A stretch of 64,000 nt of DNA. Origin: Bin75 sp965200435 (GTDB lineage: Bacteria; Nitrospirota; Nitrospiria; Nitrospirales; UBA8639). Shown in pieces: positions 1 through 8,302 of this stretch (position 1 is the first letter of the stretch; each line of letters starts with the position of its first letter). A program made the position numbers and the translations under genes. The stretch lies in the NCBI GenBank assembly GCA_965200435.1, contig OZ241337.1, positions 2,542,001-2,606,000 of the forward strand, in the 5' to 3' direction. The notes under the pieces were generated by a model that worked only from the letters and a program-made list of their open reading frames with translations, had not been told where the DNA came from and did not search any database.

Positions 1-2
1 CT

Positions 3-176
3 GTGAGCCGTGATTCGGAGAAAAATCTGTGGCATCTCGATGCCGCACTGACCGGTGATCGGGTTGATGCAACCAGGCAAGTTTTACGAACCGACGTCAA
101 GGCGGTGACCAAACATTTATATGAGGTCAGACAAGACGGCGGAGCCTGGTATGCTCACGTGGTTCTGGACGTATGA
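3..176 (+). CDS. Archease, 3' part only (gene starts before the window)
   Basis: The open frame enters at the left edge and ends with TGA at 174-176, giving the last 57 residues of a protein that ends AWYAHVVLDV. The run DVKAVTKHLYEV followed by a Trp-containing beta strand and a terminal acidic residue matches the C-terminus of archease (SHS2-fold, MTH1598 family). Archease activates the RNA ligase RtcB by promoting guanylylation of its active-site histidine, and the next gene, about 90 bp downstream on the same strand, is rtcB. That neighbour supports the call strongly. The N-terminal half, with the other metal ligands, lies outside the window. Confidence 0.8.
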   Translation: MSRDSEKNLWHLDAALTGDRVDATRQVLRTDVKAVTKHLYEVRQDGGAWYAHVVLDV

Positions 177-264
177 CACGACTCAATGAATTTGTTGGAT
201 TCCGGCTTTTCTGGAACCGGCCACACGGAAATATAAAGTAGGAGTTAAGGTTTTGAGGGAGTTT

Positions 265-1716
265 ATGAAACTTGCCACAACTATGACCGTCAACCGGCTT
301 GCCGATGTTGTCTGGGAAATTCCCGTGACGGAAAAGCCGGGCATGCTGGTTCCTGCCAGAATTTATGGAACGGAAAAGATTCTTGGTGCAATGGATGCCG
401 GCGTGTTTGAGCAAGTAACAAACGTGGCGTGTTTGCCCGGTATTCAACGTTATGCCTTATGTATGCCTGACGGGCATTGGGGCTATGGATTTCCCATTGG
501 AGCCGTTGCGGCATTTGACGTATGGACCGGCATTATTTCTCCGGGAGGCGTGGGCTATGATATCAATTGCGGAATGCGGCTGATCCGTACGGATTTGACG
601 CTGGCGGATGTGAAGCCGCGACTGGATACCCTGATGACGAAATTATTCCATGCGGTCCCTGCAGGAGTTGGGTCGAAGGGCTTTGTGCCTCTGTCCGGCA
701 AGGCCTTTCGGGAAGTCATGCGACACGGAGCAAGATGGAGCGTGGAACAGGGGTATGGATGGGACAGTGATCTTACCCACACCGAAGAGGAGGGATGTCT
801 GAGAGAAGCCGATCCCGAACATGTTTCTGAACAGGCTTGCCGCCGTGGAATGGGGCAATTGGGAACATTGGGGTCAGGAAATCATTATCTCGAAATTCAG
901 GTTGTCCGGAATGACCGCGTGTACGATCGACATATGGCCGAACAATTCGGCATTCATGGAAATGACCAAATCGTGATCATGATTCATTGTGGATCTCGAG
1001 GTCTTGGTCATCAGGTTGGCACAGATTACGTGCGAATTTTTGATAAGGCCATGAAACGCTATGGCATCACCGTTAAGGATCAACAATTGGCCTGTGCTCC
1101 GTATCAGTCACCGGAGGGACAACACTATTTTTCGGCGATGAACTGTGCGGCCAATACGGCTTTTGCCAATCGGCAGGTCATTGCCCATCAGATTCGTGAA
1201 GTGTTTCGCACGGTGTTTAGACAATCCCCCGAGAGGCTCGGTATGCGCCAGATCTATGACGTGGCCCATAACATTGCCAAAGTGGAACGTTATGAAAACA
1301 AGCAACGCCTCGTCCACCGGAAAGGCGCGACCAGGGCATTTGGTCCGGGGAGCCCCGACGTGCCGGAAGCATTCCGAACGGTCGGCCAACCGGTGCTCTG
1401 TGGCGGATCCATGGAAACCGGTTCCTACTTGCTGGTGGGAACGGTGCAGGCCAATACGGAATCCTTCGGATCGACGATGCACGGCGCTGGCCGGACGATG
1501 TCCCGGGCTCAGGCAAAGCGAATCATCCATGGGGCCACCCTTCAGCAATCCATGGCCGAACGGGGCATTCTGGTCAAAGCAGTCTCGATGTCGGGATTGG
1601 CGGAAGAAGCAGGAATCGCGTATAAAAATATTTCCGATGTCGTGGAATCGGTGGATGCTGCCGGCATTGCCAAAAAGGTGGCTGAATTATTACCGGTCGG
1701 CAACATCAAAGGGTAA
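265..1716 (+). CDS. rtcB: RNA-splicing ligase RtcB
   Basis: GTP- and Mn-dependent ligase that joins 2',3'-cyclic phosphate (or 3'-phosphate) RNA ends to 5'-OH ends, used in tRNA and RNA repair. Length (483 aa from ATG 265) is that of the Pyrococcus-type enzyme. Visible motifs are SPGGVGYDINCG around residues 92-103 (metal ligands D99 and C102), GSGNH near 203-207, HCGSRGLGHQ at 241-250, VAHN near 333-336, HRKGATRA near 351-358 and MHGAGR, in which H406 is the expected guanylylated histidine. A TTG at 253 has a better spaced AGGAG (240-244) and would add four residues, so the start is uncertain by 12 bp. Lies directly after the archease gene. Confidence 0.97.
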   Translation: MKLATTMTVNRLADVVWEIPVTEKPGMLVPARIYGTEKILGAMDAGVFEQVTNVACLPGIQRYALCMPDGHWGYGFPIGAVAAFDVWTGIISPGGVGYDINCGMRLIRTDLTLADVKPRLDTLMTKLFHAVPAGVGSKGFVPLSGKAFREVMRHGARWSVEQGYGWDSDLTHTEEEGCLREADPEHVSEQACRRGMGQLGTLGSGNHYLEIQVVRNDRVYDRHMAEQFGIHGNDQIVIMIHCGSRGLGHQVGTDYVRIFDKAMKRYGITVKDQQLACAPYQSPEGQHYFSAMNCAANTAFANRQVIAHQIREVFRTVFRQSPERLGMRQIYDVAHNIAKVERYENKQRLVHRKGATRAFGPGSPDVPEAFRTVGQPVLCGGSMETGSYLLVGTVQANTESFGSTMHGAGRTMSRAQAKRIIHGATLQQSMAERGILVKAVSMSGLAEEAGIAYKNISDVVESVDAAGIAKKVAELLPVGNIKG

Positions 1717-1758
1717 AAACCTCCAAGTGTCTCGATAGATCGATAGCAGGTTTTGGAC

Positions 1759-2790
1759 ATGATTCCCACTGTGGAATGGAAAGAGGGCGTCGTACGGCTT
1801 CTCGATCAAAGTCGATTGCCCGGCCATACCGAACTCCTCGAGTGCAAAGACGTTGAGGCCGTGGCTTCCGCCATTCAAAATCTGAAGGTCCGAGGGGCTC
1901 CTGCTATTGGTGTGACCGCGGCCATGGGGGTCGCGCTAGGTGCGCAATCCATTTTCTCGACCGATGTTTCGACCTTTGAACGAAAGGTCTTGGTCATTTG
2001 TGATCGATTAGCTGCCACTCGGCCCACGGCCGTGAATCTTTTTTGGGCGATTGCACGCATGAAGACCGTTGTACGGGAAAATCGTGACTGCACGGTGCCT
2101 GAGATCCAAACTCGACTTGTCCGGGAAGCCTTGGCCATTCAAGGGGAAGATATTCTCATGTGTAAGGCCATGGGGCAAAAAGGCGCCCCCCTTATCAAGG
2201 ATGGGGATAACGTCTTAACGCACTGTAATGCAGGGGCTTTGGCAACCGCGGGACATGGCACGGCATTGGGCGTGGTCAGGGCGGCGTCGGAGCAGGGAAA
2301 AAAGGTGCACGTTTTCGTGAATGAAACCCGACCCGTTCTGCAAGGAGCCAGGTTGACCGCTTGGGAGTTGATGGAAGACGGCATTCCCGTCACCCTGATG
2401 ACGGACAGCATGGCCGGAGTCGTCATGCAGCAAGGTAAAATCGATCTGTGCGTCGTCGGGGCCGACCGGATTGCCTCCAACGGAGACGTGGCAAATAAAA
2501 TCGGGACATATGCCGTCGCTGTCCTCGCCAAGGCCCATCACGTTCCTTTCTACGTTGCGGCACCGTCTTCCACCATCGATGTTTCAACCCCATCCGGTTC
2601 TGCCATTCCCATTGAAGAACGCCCCGGCCATGAAGTCACCACCATCAATGGGGAGGCCTGGATTGCTCCAAAAGGCGTGGCCGTCTTTAACCCGGCTTTT
2701 GACGTCACGCCTGCAGAGTATATCACCGGGATCATTACCGAGCAGGGAGTCGTGCCTCCTGACCGAATCGCAGAAATCTTCAAAAGATGA
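1759..2790 (+). CDS. mtnA: Methylthioribose-1-phosphate isomerase (MtnA)
   Basis: Converts 5-methylthioribose-1-phosphate to the ribulose isomer in the methionine salvage pathway (eIF2B-like fold). 343 aa from ATG 1759, which has AGCAGG eight bases upstream; an in-frame TTG at 1753 is the longer option. Family signatures are RGAPAIG (45-51), NLFWAIARM (93-101), THCNAGALATAGHGTALG (154-171, catalytic C156), NETRP (188-192), and VVGADRIASNGDVANKIGT (232-250, catalytic D236). Follows rtcB by 42 bp on the same strand and may share its transcript. No other methionine salvage gene is visible here. Confidence 0.95.
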   Translation: MIPTVEWKEGVVRLLDQSRLPGHTELLECKDVEAVASAIQNLKVRGAPAIGVTAAMGVALGAQSIFSTDVSTFERKVLVICDRLAATRPTAVNLFWAIARMKTVVRENRDCTVPEIQTRLVREALAIQGEDILMCKAMGQKGAPLIKDGDNVLTHCNAGALATAGHGTALGVVRAASEQGKKVHVFVNETRPVLQGARLTAWELMEDGIPVTLMTDSMAGVVMQQGKIDLCVVGADRIASNGDVANKIGTYAVAVLAKAHHVPFYVAAPSSTIDVSTPSGSAIPIEERPGHEVTTINGEAWIAPKGVAVFNPAFDVTPAEYITGIITEQGVVPPDRIAEIFKR

Positions 2791-2837
2791 AACGCGAACT
2801 GACTTTGCAGGACAACTTTTGAAGCACGGGATGGAAG

Positions 2838-3330
2838 ATGGAAAACGACGTTTCCAGTAGGCTACGCTCCGGATACCTGATCTAGGGAACCTCTGATTGA
2901 GTGCACGATCGGGCGCATGGCTGCGTGGTGTCCTCGCTCAATCCTCACCTCGCTCTCTGATACGCCTCGGGTTTCACTCCGGGACCCTTGCCCTACATCT
3001 CGCTATCACAATAAATCAGAGGTTCCCTATAACTCTCATTGTCGCCTTTGCGTGGCTGTGAAGCGGACATTGGAGCAGCGTTCCACAGATATTCAATTTG
3101 TCCCCTATGAAAGCCGGAAGGCTGCAGAATGTCTTGGGAAAAACTATCAGGCCGACCGTCGGCCTCCTATGGCCTATTGGGTCGATGAGCAGGGAACGAT
3201 TGTTGGTGGGCTGGAAGCGTTTTTTTCGTTTCTCGATAGTCTGGCGACCAGGAAAATATTCATGTTTTTCTGGAGATTTAGGTTATATCGTCATGCCATG
3301 ATTGCTATTTATGGGTTTGTGGCTAAGTAG
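2838..3330 (+). pseudogene. DCC-family thiol-disulfide oxidoreductase gene split by a MITE
   Basis: The downstream part encodes YNSHCRLCVAVKRTLE, the CxxC start of a DCC (DUF393) protein, and ends RLYRHAMIAIYGFVAK, typical of the family C-terminus. The 141-bp repeat at 2886-3026 interrupts it. If the repeat and one 4-bp duplication are removed, ATG 2838 reads MENDVSSRLRSGYLI directly into YNSHCRLC in frame, restoring a normal DCC N-terminus of about 116 aa with a GGATGGAAG ribosome site. In the present sequence the ATG 2838 frame hits TAG at the insertion point. A frame that starts inside the repeat (ATG 2917) runs through to 3330 and could still yield a hybrid protein of 137 aa, so residual expression is possible. 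Probably inactive. Confidence 0.85.
2886..3026. repeat. MITE copy 1 (141 bp inverted-repeat element)
   Basis: Begins GGAACCTCTGATT and ends AATCAGAGGTTCC, a perfect 13-bp terminal inverted repeat that continues imperfectly for about 28 bp. Flanks are CTAG (2882-2885) and CTAT (3027-3030), close to a 4-bp target duplication. It is one of five related copies here (also 7014, 18090, 21557, 27146) and is in the same orientation as those at 21557 and 27146. Too short to encode a transposase. It splits a DCC-family gene. Confidence 0.93.
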
Positions 3331-3398
3331 CGTTATCATTGGTTTGGTGCGACCGGGAAATCTTAGCTAACCGGATCTTTTGAGAACCAAGGCCACTG

Positions 3399-4019
3399 TC
3401 AAGAGGATTCTTCAGGAAGGCGAAACTTGAGTGCCTGTTCCCGGACTTCGGTTTTTTCCAAAAATTCCTCGAAGCCTTCCGCGAGCACTTTCCCGATGAG
3501 GTTCTCCATATCCCTTCCGTTGAAGAAGAGCGCATTATCTTTTCCGCCGACTCCAACGGAAATTCGTACGGTACTTTCGTCTGCTGAGTTACGCACGGTA
3601 AATGCCATGATCGTGTCAACTTCTAGCAAAGTGGCGAAAGATTCATCCGTTGCCTGCACCTTGAACTTTTGAATGGTCGCTTCAATTGTGACATTGGAGG
3701 ATTCTGTGCCATTGACCGGTGAAGCGGAAAACCCGGCCTGATTCAAAAAACTGACAAAAAAACTCGTGACTCGCTGACTAAGAGTGCCATCCAGCACGTC
3801 AAAATACGTTTGGCTTCCTCCATGTGTCCGTATGCCCAGGTGCTCGGATGGTTGTCGTTGATCATCAAATGGAGAAACCGCAACAGTCAGAGGAGCACCT
3901 TTGGAATCGACTGCGGACTCGAGATGCTGGATACGTAATTTGACAATTTCTCCGGTCCCTTGACATCCGGAAATGAACAGAACGGCCAAGAGAAATTCTG
4001 TGAGATACAACGGTTTCAT
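3399..4019 (-). CDS. Putative lipoprotein of unknown function
   Basis: 206 aa with an N-terminal signal peptide and lipobox LFISGC (cleavage before Cys about residue 19), so probably anchored to a membrane. The mature part is predicted mixed alpha/beta. It contains TVAVSPFDDQR, reminiscent of YajG-like and other lipoproteins that begin with a VAVxPFxD strand, but I cannot assign a family with confidence. A shadow frame covers part of it on the opposite strand; signal peptide and composition favour this one. It diverges from the gene at 4259, and the 180-bp gap between them probably holds promoters for both. Confidence 0.75.
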   Translation of the reverse strand: MKPLYLTEFLLAVLFISGCQGTGEIVKLRIQHLESAVDSKGAPLTVAVSPFDDQRQPSEHLGIRTHGGSQTYFDVLDGTLSQRVTSFFVSFLNQAGFSASPVNGTESSNVTIEATIQKFKVQATDESFATLLEVDTIMAFTVRNSADESTVRISVGVGGKDNALFFNGRDMENLIGKVLAEGFEEFLEKTEVREQALKFRLPEESS

Positions 4020-4258
4020 GAGGCGACACTCCTTTTTTCTATGCGGTTCAATAAATGGTCATGCCCATCTGGTTGCGCCGTCTTTATCATGATCTTGCAC
4101 TCCATTTCCCACGAGACATGTGTTCAATAACACTATGACAAGCCGGTAAGAAAATACAAGCGTTATCTTACGCAACACGGTAGAAACTGTCGCATTTGAC
4201 TTTCACGACGGCTCCTTGCCACTATGGAGTGCTGTTCTTTGCCCCTGTATGTTATCTT

Positions 4259-4636
4259 ATGTGGAATCGAAATTTTCTCTTCCGAGCGCATGAAGCCGTT
4301 CCGTTACCCGAAACGGAGAATGACGTGTTTCATGAAACGGACCCGGCGCTGGATAGTTCGGGATTAACCATGGAAAAGTATATTTCGGTCTGGCTCCAAG
4401 GAGAGGGAGAAAACGACGAACTCCTGGCCTATACCAACGTCTACGTACGGACCGCCACGCTCGATCCTGTCAAGAAGGTCGGGTTTTTGCAGCCCTTGCA
4501 AGGCCGTTCCCACCAGATCAAACAAATGCTCTCCCCGGAACAGAAAGCATTTTTGAAAGATTGGCTCAAAACCACTAACCTCACGGCATGGGAAGAAGCC
4601 GACGAGCATTTTCAAAAAATCTTTGAGCCCGAGTAG
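4259..4636 (+). CDS. Hypothetical protein
   Basis: Unrecognised. The frame is open from TTG 4196 (146 aa); ATG 4259 gives 125 aa, and a further ATG lies at 4370. None has a clear ribosome site, so the start is open. The C-terminal two thirds is acidic and soluble, with FLQPLQGRSHQIKQML followed by an amphipathic helical tail. The stop is 61 bp before the FAD monooxygenase on the same strand. It could be a small conserved protein of this lineage; nothing in the sequence points to a function. Confidence 0.5.
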   Translation: MWNRNFLFRAHEAVPLPETENDVFHETDPALDSSGLTMEKYISVWLQGEGENDELLAYTNVYVRTATLDPVKKVGFLQPLQGRSHQIKQMLSPEQKAFLKDWLKTTNLTAWEEADEHFQKIFEPE

Positions 4637-4697
4637 ACGTTTCCCCTGGACTGTGTGCTCTTGAGCCGTTCGTTTCACCTCTTTCCCCGCGTTTCGT

Positions 4698-5969
4698 ATG
4701 GACATTTACGTTGACGTCGTTGTGGTTGGTGCCGGAGGAGGCGGAGCGATCCTGGGGCTTTTGCTGGCCAGGAAAGGGGTTCGTACTCTCGTTCTCGAAC
4801 AAGCCTCAGGCCCTCCTCATGGCATACGCGGAGAAATTCTCCAGCCAAACGGGCAAAAAATTTTGAACGATTTGGGGCTGTTGGCTCAATTGCCACAAAA
4901 CGCGGTCCAGTCTGTCCGGCATTTTCATTTTCACCAGATTGGCGGAAGACGGTTGTGTTCGATTGATTACGGCGAACTGCCGCCTCCCCATAATTATGCC
5001 CTCGTCACCTTACCCCATGTCGCCCATCGGACTGTGTTGGAAGCTCTGGAGAAACAGAATCCCGGAGGGCTGTGGTACAACGCGTCATTCACCAACGTTT
5101 TAAAACAAGACAACACGATCATTGGAGTGGAAGCAGACGTTCAAGGCAAGCCCGTACGTATTTCCGCCAAAATAGTCGTCGGAGCCGATGGGCCGACCTC
5201 CAAAGTTCGCGAAGTTCTGAAAATTCCAACCAAGCTGTATCGCTATCCCGAAAGCTATCTTGTCGCTATCCTGGATTGTCCCGAGAAGTTGGGTGAAACG
5301 CAGTACTTTATCGGAAAACGAGAAATTCTGGGTTTATTCCCGGCGGCGAAGGAGAAACTCTATCTGGTCTACCTGATCAACGCCGAATCCATGAACGCAA
5401 TACACGCAGCCGGGGTCGAATCCCTTCAAAAACGCTGGTGTGCCATTTATCCCGAACTATCGGCCACGTTTCAAGGCTTCACAAGCTGGGAGCAATCAAC
5501 GGTGATGCCCACGGGTCGGACCCGTGCCCGAACGTGGGTCACCGACGGGGCCGTGCTGCTCGGGGATGCCGCCCATGGGATGAATCCTCATGCCTCTCAA
5601 GGGCGCATGCAGGCCATGGTGGATGCCACGGCGTTGGCGGATTTGATCCCTTCGTGTTTGGCAGAAAATAATTTTAGGGAATCTCGCTTGAAGGTGTATG
5701 AGAAACAACGCCGTCCTAAAGTCGAAATGTTGCAACGGCTTGCCGATGAAGAGGCCTTTTTTTGGAATACAGGCAACCCCGTGCTCGCGTGGTTGCGCAA
5801 TCGGGTTTTTTCCACAATCGACCAAAACCGCCGGCTCAAGTATCAGGTCCTGACGGCAACCGCCGGACTTCGTGAGACTCCGCCATTTGGGATACTGGAT
5901 CGCTTCCTGGCCCTGGGCCTGGTTCCGGATCCCCGCGCCGGGCAACGACCACCTCATGCTCTTTCGTAA
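4698..5969 (+). CDS. FAD-dependent monooxygenase (UbiH/PHBH type)
   Basis: 423 aa aromatic-ring hydroxylase-like flavoprotein. The N-terminal dinucleotide fold reads VVVVGAGGGGAILGLLLA (about residues 6-23), the second FAD/NAD(P) motif is VVGADGPTSKVRE (about 156-168), and the FAD-ribityl motif is GDAAHGMNPHASQGRMQA (about 288-305). This is the three-motif layout of the p-hydroxybenzoate hydroxylase class, which includes UbiH/UbiF/COQ6, squalene epoxidase-like and antibiotic-modifying enzymes. The substrate cannot be read from sequence. The next gene starts 40 bp downstream and may be cotranscribed. Confidence 0.88.
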   Translation: MDIYVDVVVVGAGGGGAILGLLLARKGVRTLVLEQASGPPHGIRGEILQPNGQKILNDLGLLAQLPQNAVQSVRHFHFHQIGGRRLCSIDYGELPPPHNYALVTLPHVAHRTVLEALEKQNPGGLWYNASFTNVLKQDNTIIGVEADVQGKPVRISAKIVVGADGPTSKVREVLKIPTKLYRYPESYLVAILDCPEKLGETQYFIGKREILGLFPAAKEKLYLVYLINAESMNAIHAAGVESLQKRWCAIYPELSATFQGFTSWEQSTVMPTGRTRARTWVTDGAVLLGDAAHGMNPHASQGRMQAMVDATALADLIPSCLAENNFRESRLKVYEKQRRPKVEMLQRLADEEAFFWNTGNPVLAWLRNRVFSTIDQNRRLKYQVLTATAGLRETPPFGILDRFLALGLVPDPRAGQRPPHALS

Positions 5970-6008
5970 GACCAAGGCCCATGATACGTTAGGGGCGAGC
6001 CTGTACGT

Positions 6009-6773
6009 ATGACCACCAATCCGCCCTGGTCCCAACTCCAGGAAGACATTCATGCTCCGCTACGGGGCTTTCTTCGTTCCATAAAAAAACAAGAGGCTCT
6101 CGTTTCTCAGGCCATCCTCGTTTATGGAAGTGCGGCACGCGGTGAGTTCCTGCAAGGATACTCCAATATCAACGTCTTGATCGTGCCGGAAGAGATCACA
6201 CAGATCGTTCTCCAGCAATGGAGCAGGATTCACAAACAATGGAGCAGGGAAAAAATTATTGCCCCGTTGTTTCTCACGCACAGAGATCTGCGGCAATCTT
6301 GGGACGTATTTCCGTTGGAATTTCTGGATATCAAGGAATGCCACGTCCTGCTTGAAGGACGTGATCCATTCTCTGAATTACACGTCAATTCCACGCACCT
6401 GTTGTTCCAATGCCGGCAAGAAGTTCACGCGAACCTGCTGCGAGTACGCCAATGCTACGTCGAAGGGTGGGGCAGGATTGAAGCGATCCAAGCCCTCTTA
6501 CCCCTCTCAGTAACCACGCTTCTGCCGTGCCTTCGAGGACTGTATCGTTTGCTGGATCGCCCGTCGAACGTGAAGTCACCGGAAGTATTGAATGCACTGA
6601 AGGCCACGTTGGATGTGGACCCTTCGGTATTCCTCGAAGTCTGGCACTTGAAACGCGGCCTCAGTACCCCGGGGAAACATGAACTCCCCAAGCTATTGGA
6701 GCGTTATCTTGCAGGTCTGGGTCAACTGGTGGATCAGGTTGATGCGATGAAACACGAGGAACGGTTTCAATGA
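6009..6773 (+). CDS. Nucleotidyltransferase-fold protein with degenerate active site
   Basis: 254 aa. Residues about 37-57 read LVYGSAARGEFLQGYSNINV, which has the GSxxxGxxxxxSDID layout of the polymerase-beta nucleotidyltransferase superfamily, but both metal-binding Asp positions of the DxD are Asn (SNINV). The rest is helical, as in kanamycin-nucleotidyltransferase-like proteins. The missing aspartates suggest loss of catalysis or a binding/scaffold role. Follows the FAD monooxygenase by 40 bp. No partner HEPN gene is adjacent. Confidence 0.6.
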   Translation: MTTNPPWSQLQEDIHAPLRGFLRSIKKQEALVSQAILVYGSAARGEFLQGYSNINVLIVPEEITQIVLQQWSRIHKQWSREKIIAPLFLTHRDLRQSWDVFPLEFLDIKECHVLLEGRDPFSELHVNSTHLLFQCRQEVHANLLRVRQCYVEGWGRIEAIQALLPLSVTTLLPCLRGLYRLLDRPSNVKSPEVLNALKATLDVDPSVFLEVWHLKRGLSTPGKHELPKLLERYLAGLGQLVDQVDAMKHEERFQ

Positions 6774-6903
6774 GCAGGGTAGGGGTTTCATTATGTGCCA
6801 ACCCGATGTTCTCACAATGAAGCGATAGACATATTTGAAGCGGAGATGCAAATGAGTAAAAGAAAACGACGAAGCTCGTTCACGAAGGAAACGATGTTGA
6901 GAA

Positions 6904-7211
6904 GTTGAGGCAGAGCTACTCCAGGAACCTGACGAATGGGCACCCTGCCTTTCTCTTGAAGACGCGTATCGGCTCGATGCTGTACGAGAGGCTCTTCGTC
7001 AAGGCGACGTTAAGGAACCTCTGATTTCGTGTGATAGCGGGATGCAGGGCCAGGCGTCCCGGAGCGAAACCCGAAGCTTCTCAGAGAGAGAGGTGAGGGT
7101 TGAGCGAGGACACAACGCCGCCATGCGCCCGATAGTGCACTACATCAGAGGTTCCTTAAAGCTGCCGCCCCAAAATCGCGAGCATTCAGTCTCACGCCCG
7201 TTTCTATGTAA
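6904..7211 (+). pseudogene. Small antitoxin-like gene, frameshifted and split by a MITE
   Basis: The frame from 6904 reads VEAELLQEPDEWAP then SLEDAYRLDAVREALRQGDV and stops at the MITE (7014). Removing the MITE plus one TTAA duplication joins GDV in frame to KAAAPKSRAFSLTPVSM and stop TAA at 7209-7211. The whole resembles small proteins of about 70 aa (WxPYLSxEDAYKLDxVRxALRxGD...LTP) common in toxin-antitoxin-like loci. Upstream ATGs at 6852 (MSKRKRRSS...) and 6894 are out of frame by one base, so the gene carries a frameshift as well as the insertion. Just before it, LKRRCK-stop (to about 6854) resembles the tail of the toxin remnant at 9064-9132. Family call rests on remembered pattern only. 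Confidence 0.6.
7014..7155. repeat. MITE copy 2 (142 bp)
   Basis: Starts GGAACCTCTGAT and ends ATCAGAGGTTCC, with a perfect TTAA duplication on each side (7010-7013 and 7156-7159). Orientation is opposite to copies 1, 4 and 5. It interrupts a small gene whose frame is restored by removing the element and one TTAA, which fixes the duplication at 3-4 bp and excludes a 2-bp TA duplication. A frame passes through it (7042-7305) but this is not a gene. Confidence 0.94.
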
Positions 7212-7341
7212 GGCTACATACCCTGTCATTCAAGCAGACACCGCAAAGGGCTGCTGCTTAATTCCGCTGCATTCATACAGAAAAAACGATGAAACCGATA
7301 TTTGACAAACCTGTTCAGCCAGTAGGGTGGATCAGGGCCTG

Positions 7342-7490
7342 TGACCTTCTCTCCATAAAACGGTCCGCGTCGAGGGTGAGTTTTCTGGTACAACAACTCA
7401 GGGGGACTCATCATGAAGCGGAAACGATTCAGCGAAGCCCAGATCATCGGGGTGTTGCAAGCAGCCGAGACGGGGATCAAGAAAGATTGC
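7342..7490 (+). mobile_element. IS3-family remnant: left end and start of orfA
   Basis: ATG 7413 begins MKRKRFSEAQIIGVLQAAETG, the standard N-terminus of IS3-family (IS407-like) OrfA transposases. After about 24 codons the similarity ends and the sequence runs into unrelated DNA (near 7485). The upstream TGACC at 7342 and the 70-bp leader with GGTCCGCGTCGAGGG look like the left end of such an element. No orfB or right end is present, so this is a dead fragment. Confidence 0.72.
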
Positions 7491-7525
7491 TTGGGAGTCA
7501 ATGATCTGTTTAGATGGAGGGTGTT

Positions 7526-8302
7526 ATGGCCACTGATACGCCGCACATTGATCCTGATCGTTTTGAATGCGAGTTTGAAGCATTTAGAAAGTTCGTCGAA
7601 GAACAGTCCGGCACTGCCTTTGAGTCCTTTTCATTACATCCTTACATTAAGAAACATGAGGGATATAAGTATGAACTCTATCTTGCCGGTCGAAAAGCGC
7701 TTGCGTTTGACAAATGGAAGAAACCATCTAAATCATCTATTGGAGTTAGGACGATCTTTAAGGCATTTGCTAAAACCACTGACATTGCGGCGCGTAAACC
7801 CAAAGGTATACCTTGGCGGAGAAGGATCAAGGAGATGATAGACTATAAAAGCATTGAGAAGCAGCGAGGCAACCCGAAACTCGAAGGGTGTTTGTATGCC
7901 CTCTATCATCGAGAAGTCCAAAACGAACGATCCTTTGCCGAGTTGGTTGGCATATTTGGGAAAGCGTACCCGCTGATTGCCTATCTGTTTTTCCTGAAAG
8001 ACAAATCCCGATACCTTCCAATAGCACCGCAGCGTTTTGATTATGCATGCGAGCGGTTAGAGGTTAATTTTAAAACATCTCGGCTCCCATCTTGGGAGAA
8101 CTATCAGAGCTATCTTTCCCTTATCCGCGAACTCAAGACCATGCTTGCCAAAAAGCTGGATGTTAGGGTGACTTTGCTGGAGGCTCATTCGTTCGCATCA
8201 ATACTGGGCATACAGATGGACCCGGAGCCTTTATCTTCGAAGTCCGGGGCGACTGCTAAGAATCCGGACCTCCAAGATGGGCAGTTGTCTGGTTTGAGGT
8301 GA
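7526..8302 (+). CDS. Protein coupled to an HNH nuclease; probable defence component
   Basis: 258 aa from ATG 7526, which has GGAGGG six bases upstream; an ATG at 7514 would add four residues. N-terminal features are SGTAFESFSLHPYIKKHEGY and a later KDKSRYLPIAPQRFDYACE with SWENY and LLEAHSFASILG, a pattern I associate with the N-terminal region of HNH restriction-type proteins. No catalytic motif is visible here. Its stop TGA overlaps the GTG start of the HNH gene (GTGA at 8299-8302), so the two are translationally coupled or were once a single polypeptide. Lower GC than neighbours and surrounding IS, MITE and toxin-antitoxin debris mark it as acquired. Confidence 0.68.
   Translation: MATDTPHIDPDRFECEFEAFRKFVEEQSGTAFESFSLHPYIKKHEGYKYELYLAGRKALAFDKWKKPSKSSIGVRTIFKAFAKTTDIAARKPKGIPWRRRIKEMIDYKSIEKQRGNPKLEGCLYALYHREVQNERSFAELVGIFGKAYPLIAYLFFLKDKSRYLPIAPQRFDYACERLEVNFKTSRLPSWENYQSYLSLIRELKTMLAKKLDVRVTLLEAHSFASILGIQMDPEPLSSKSGATAKNPDLQDGQLSGLR

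Noticed and set aside
1108..1548. 146-aa minus-strand frame
   Set aside because: Lies within rtcB, whose catalytic motifs run through the same bases.
5496..6053. 185-aa minus-strand frame
   Set aside because: Shadow of the FAD monooxygenase; no ribosome site and no recognisable motifs.
7042..7305. 87-aa frame through MITE copy 2
   Set aside because: Most of it is MITE sequence (the same peptide appears at 18073-18324); it crosses the real gene junction in the wrong frame.
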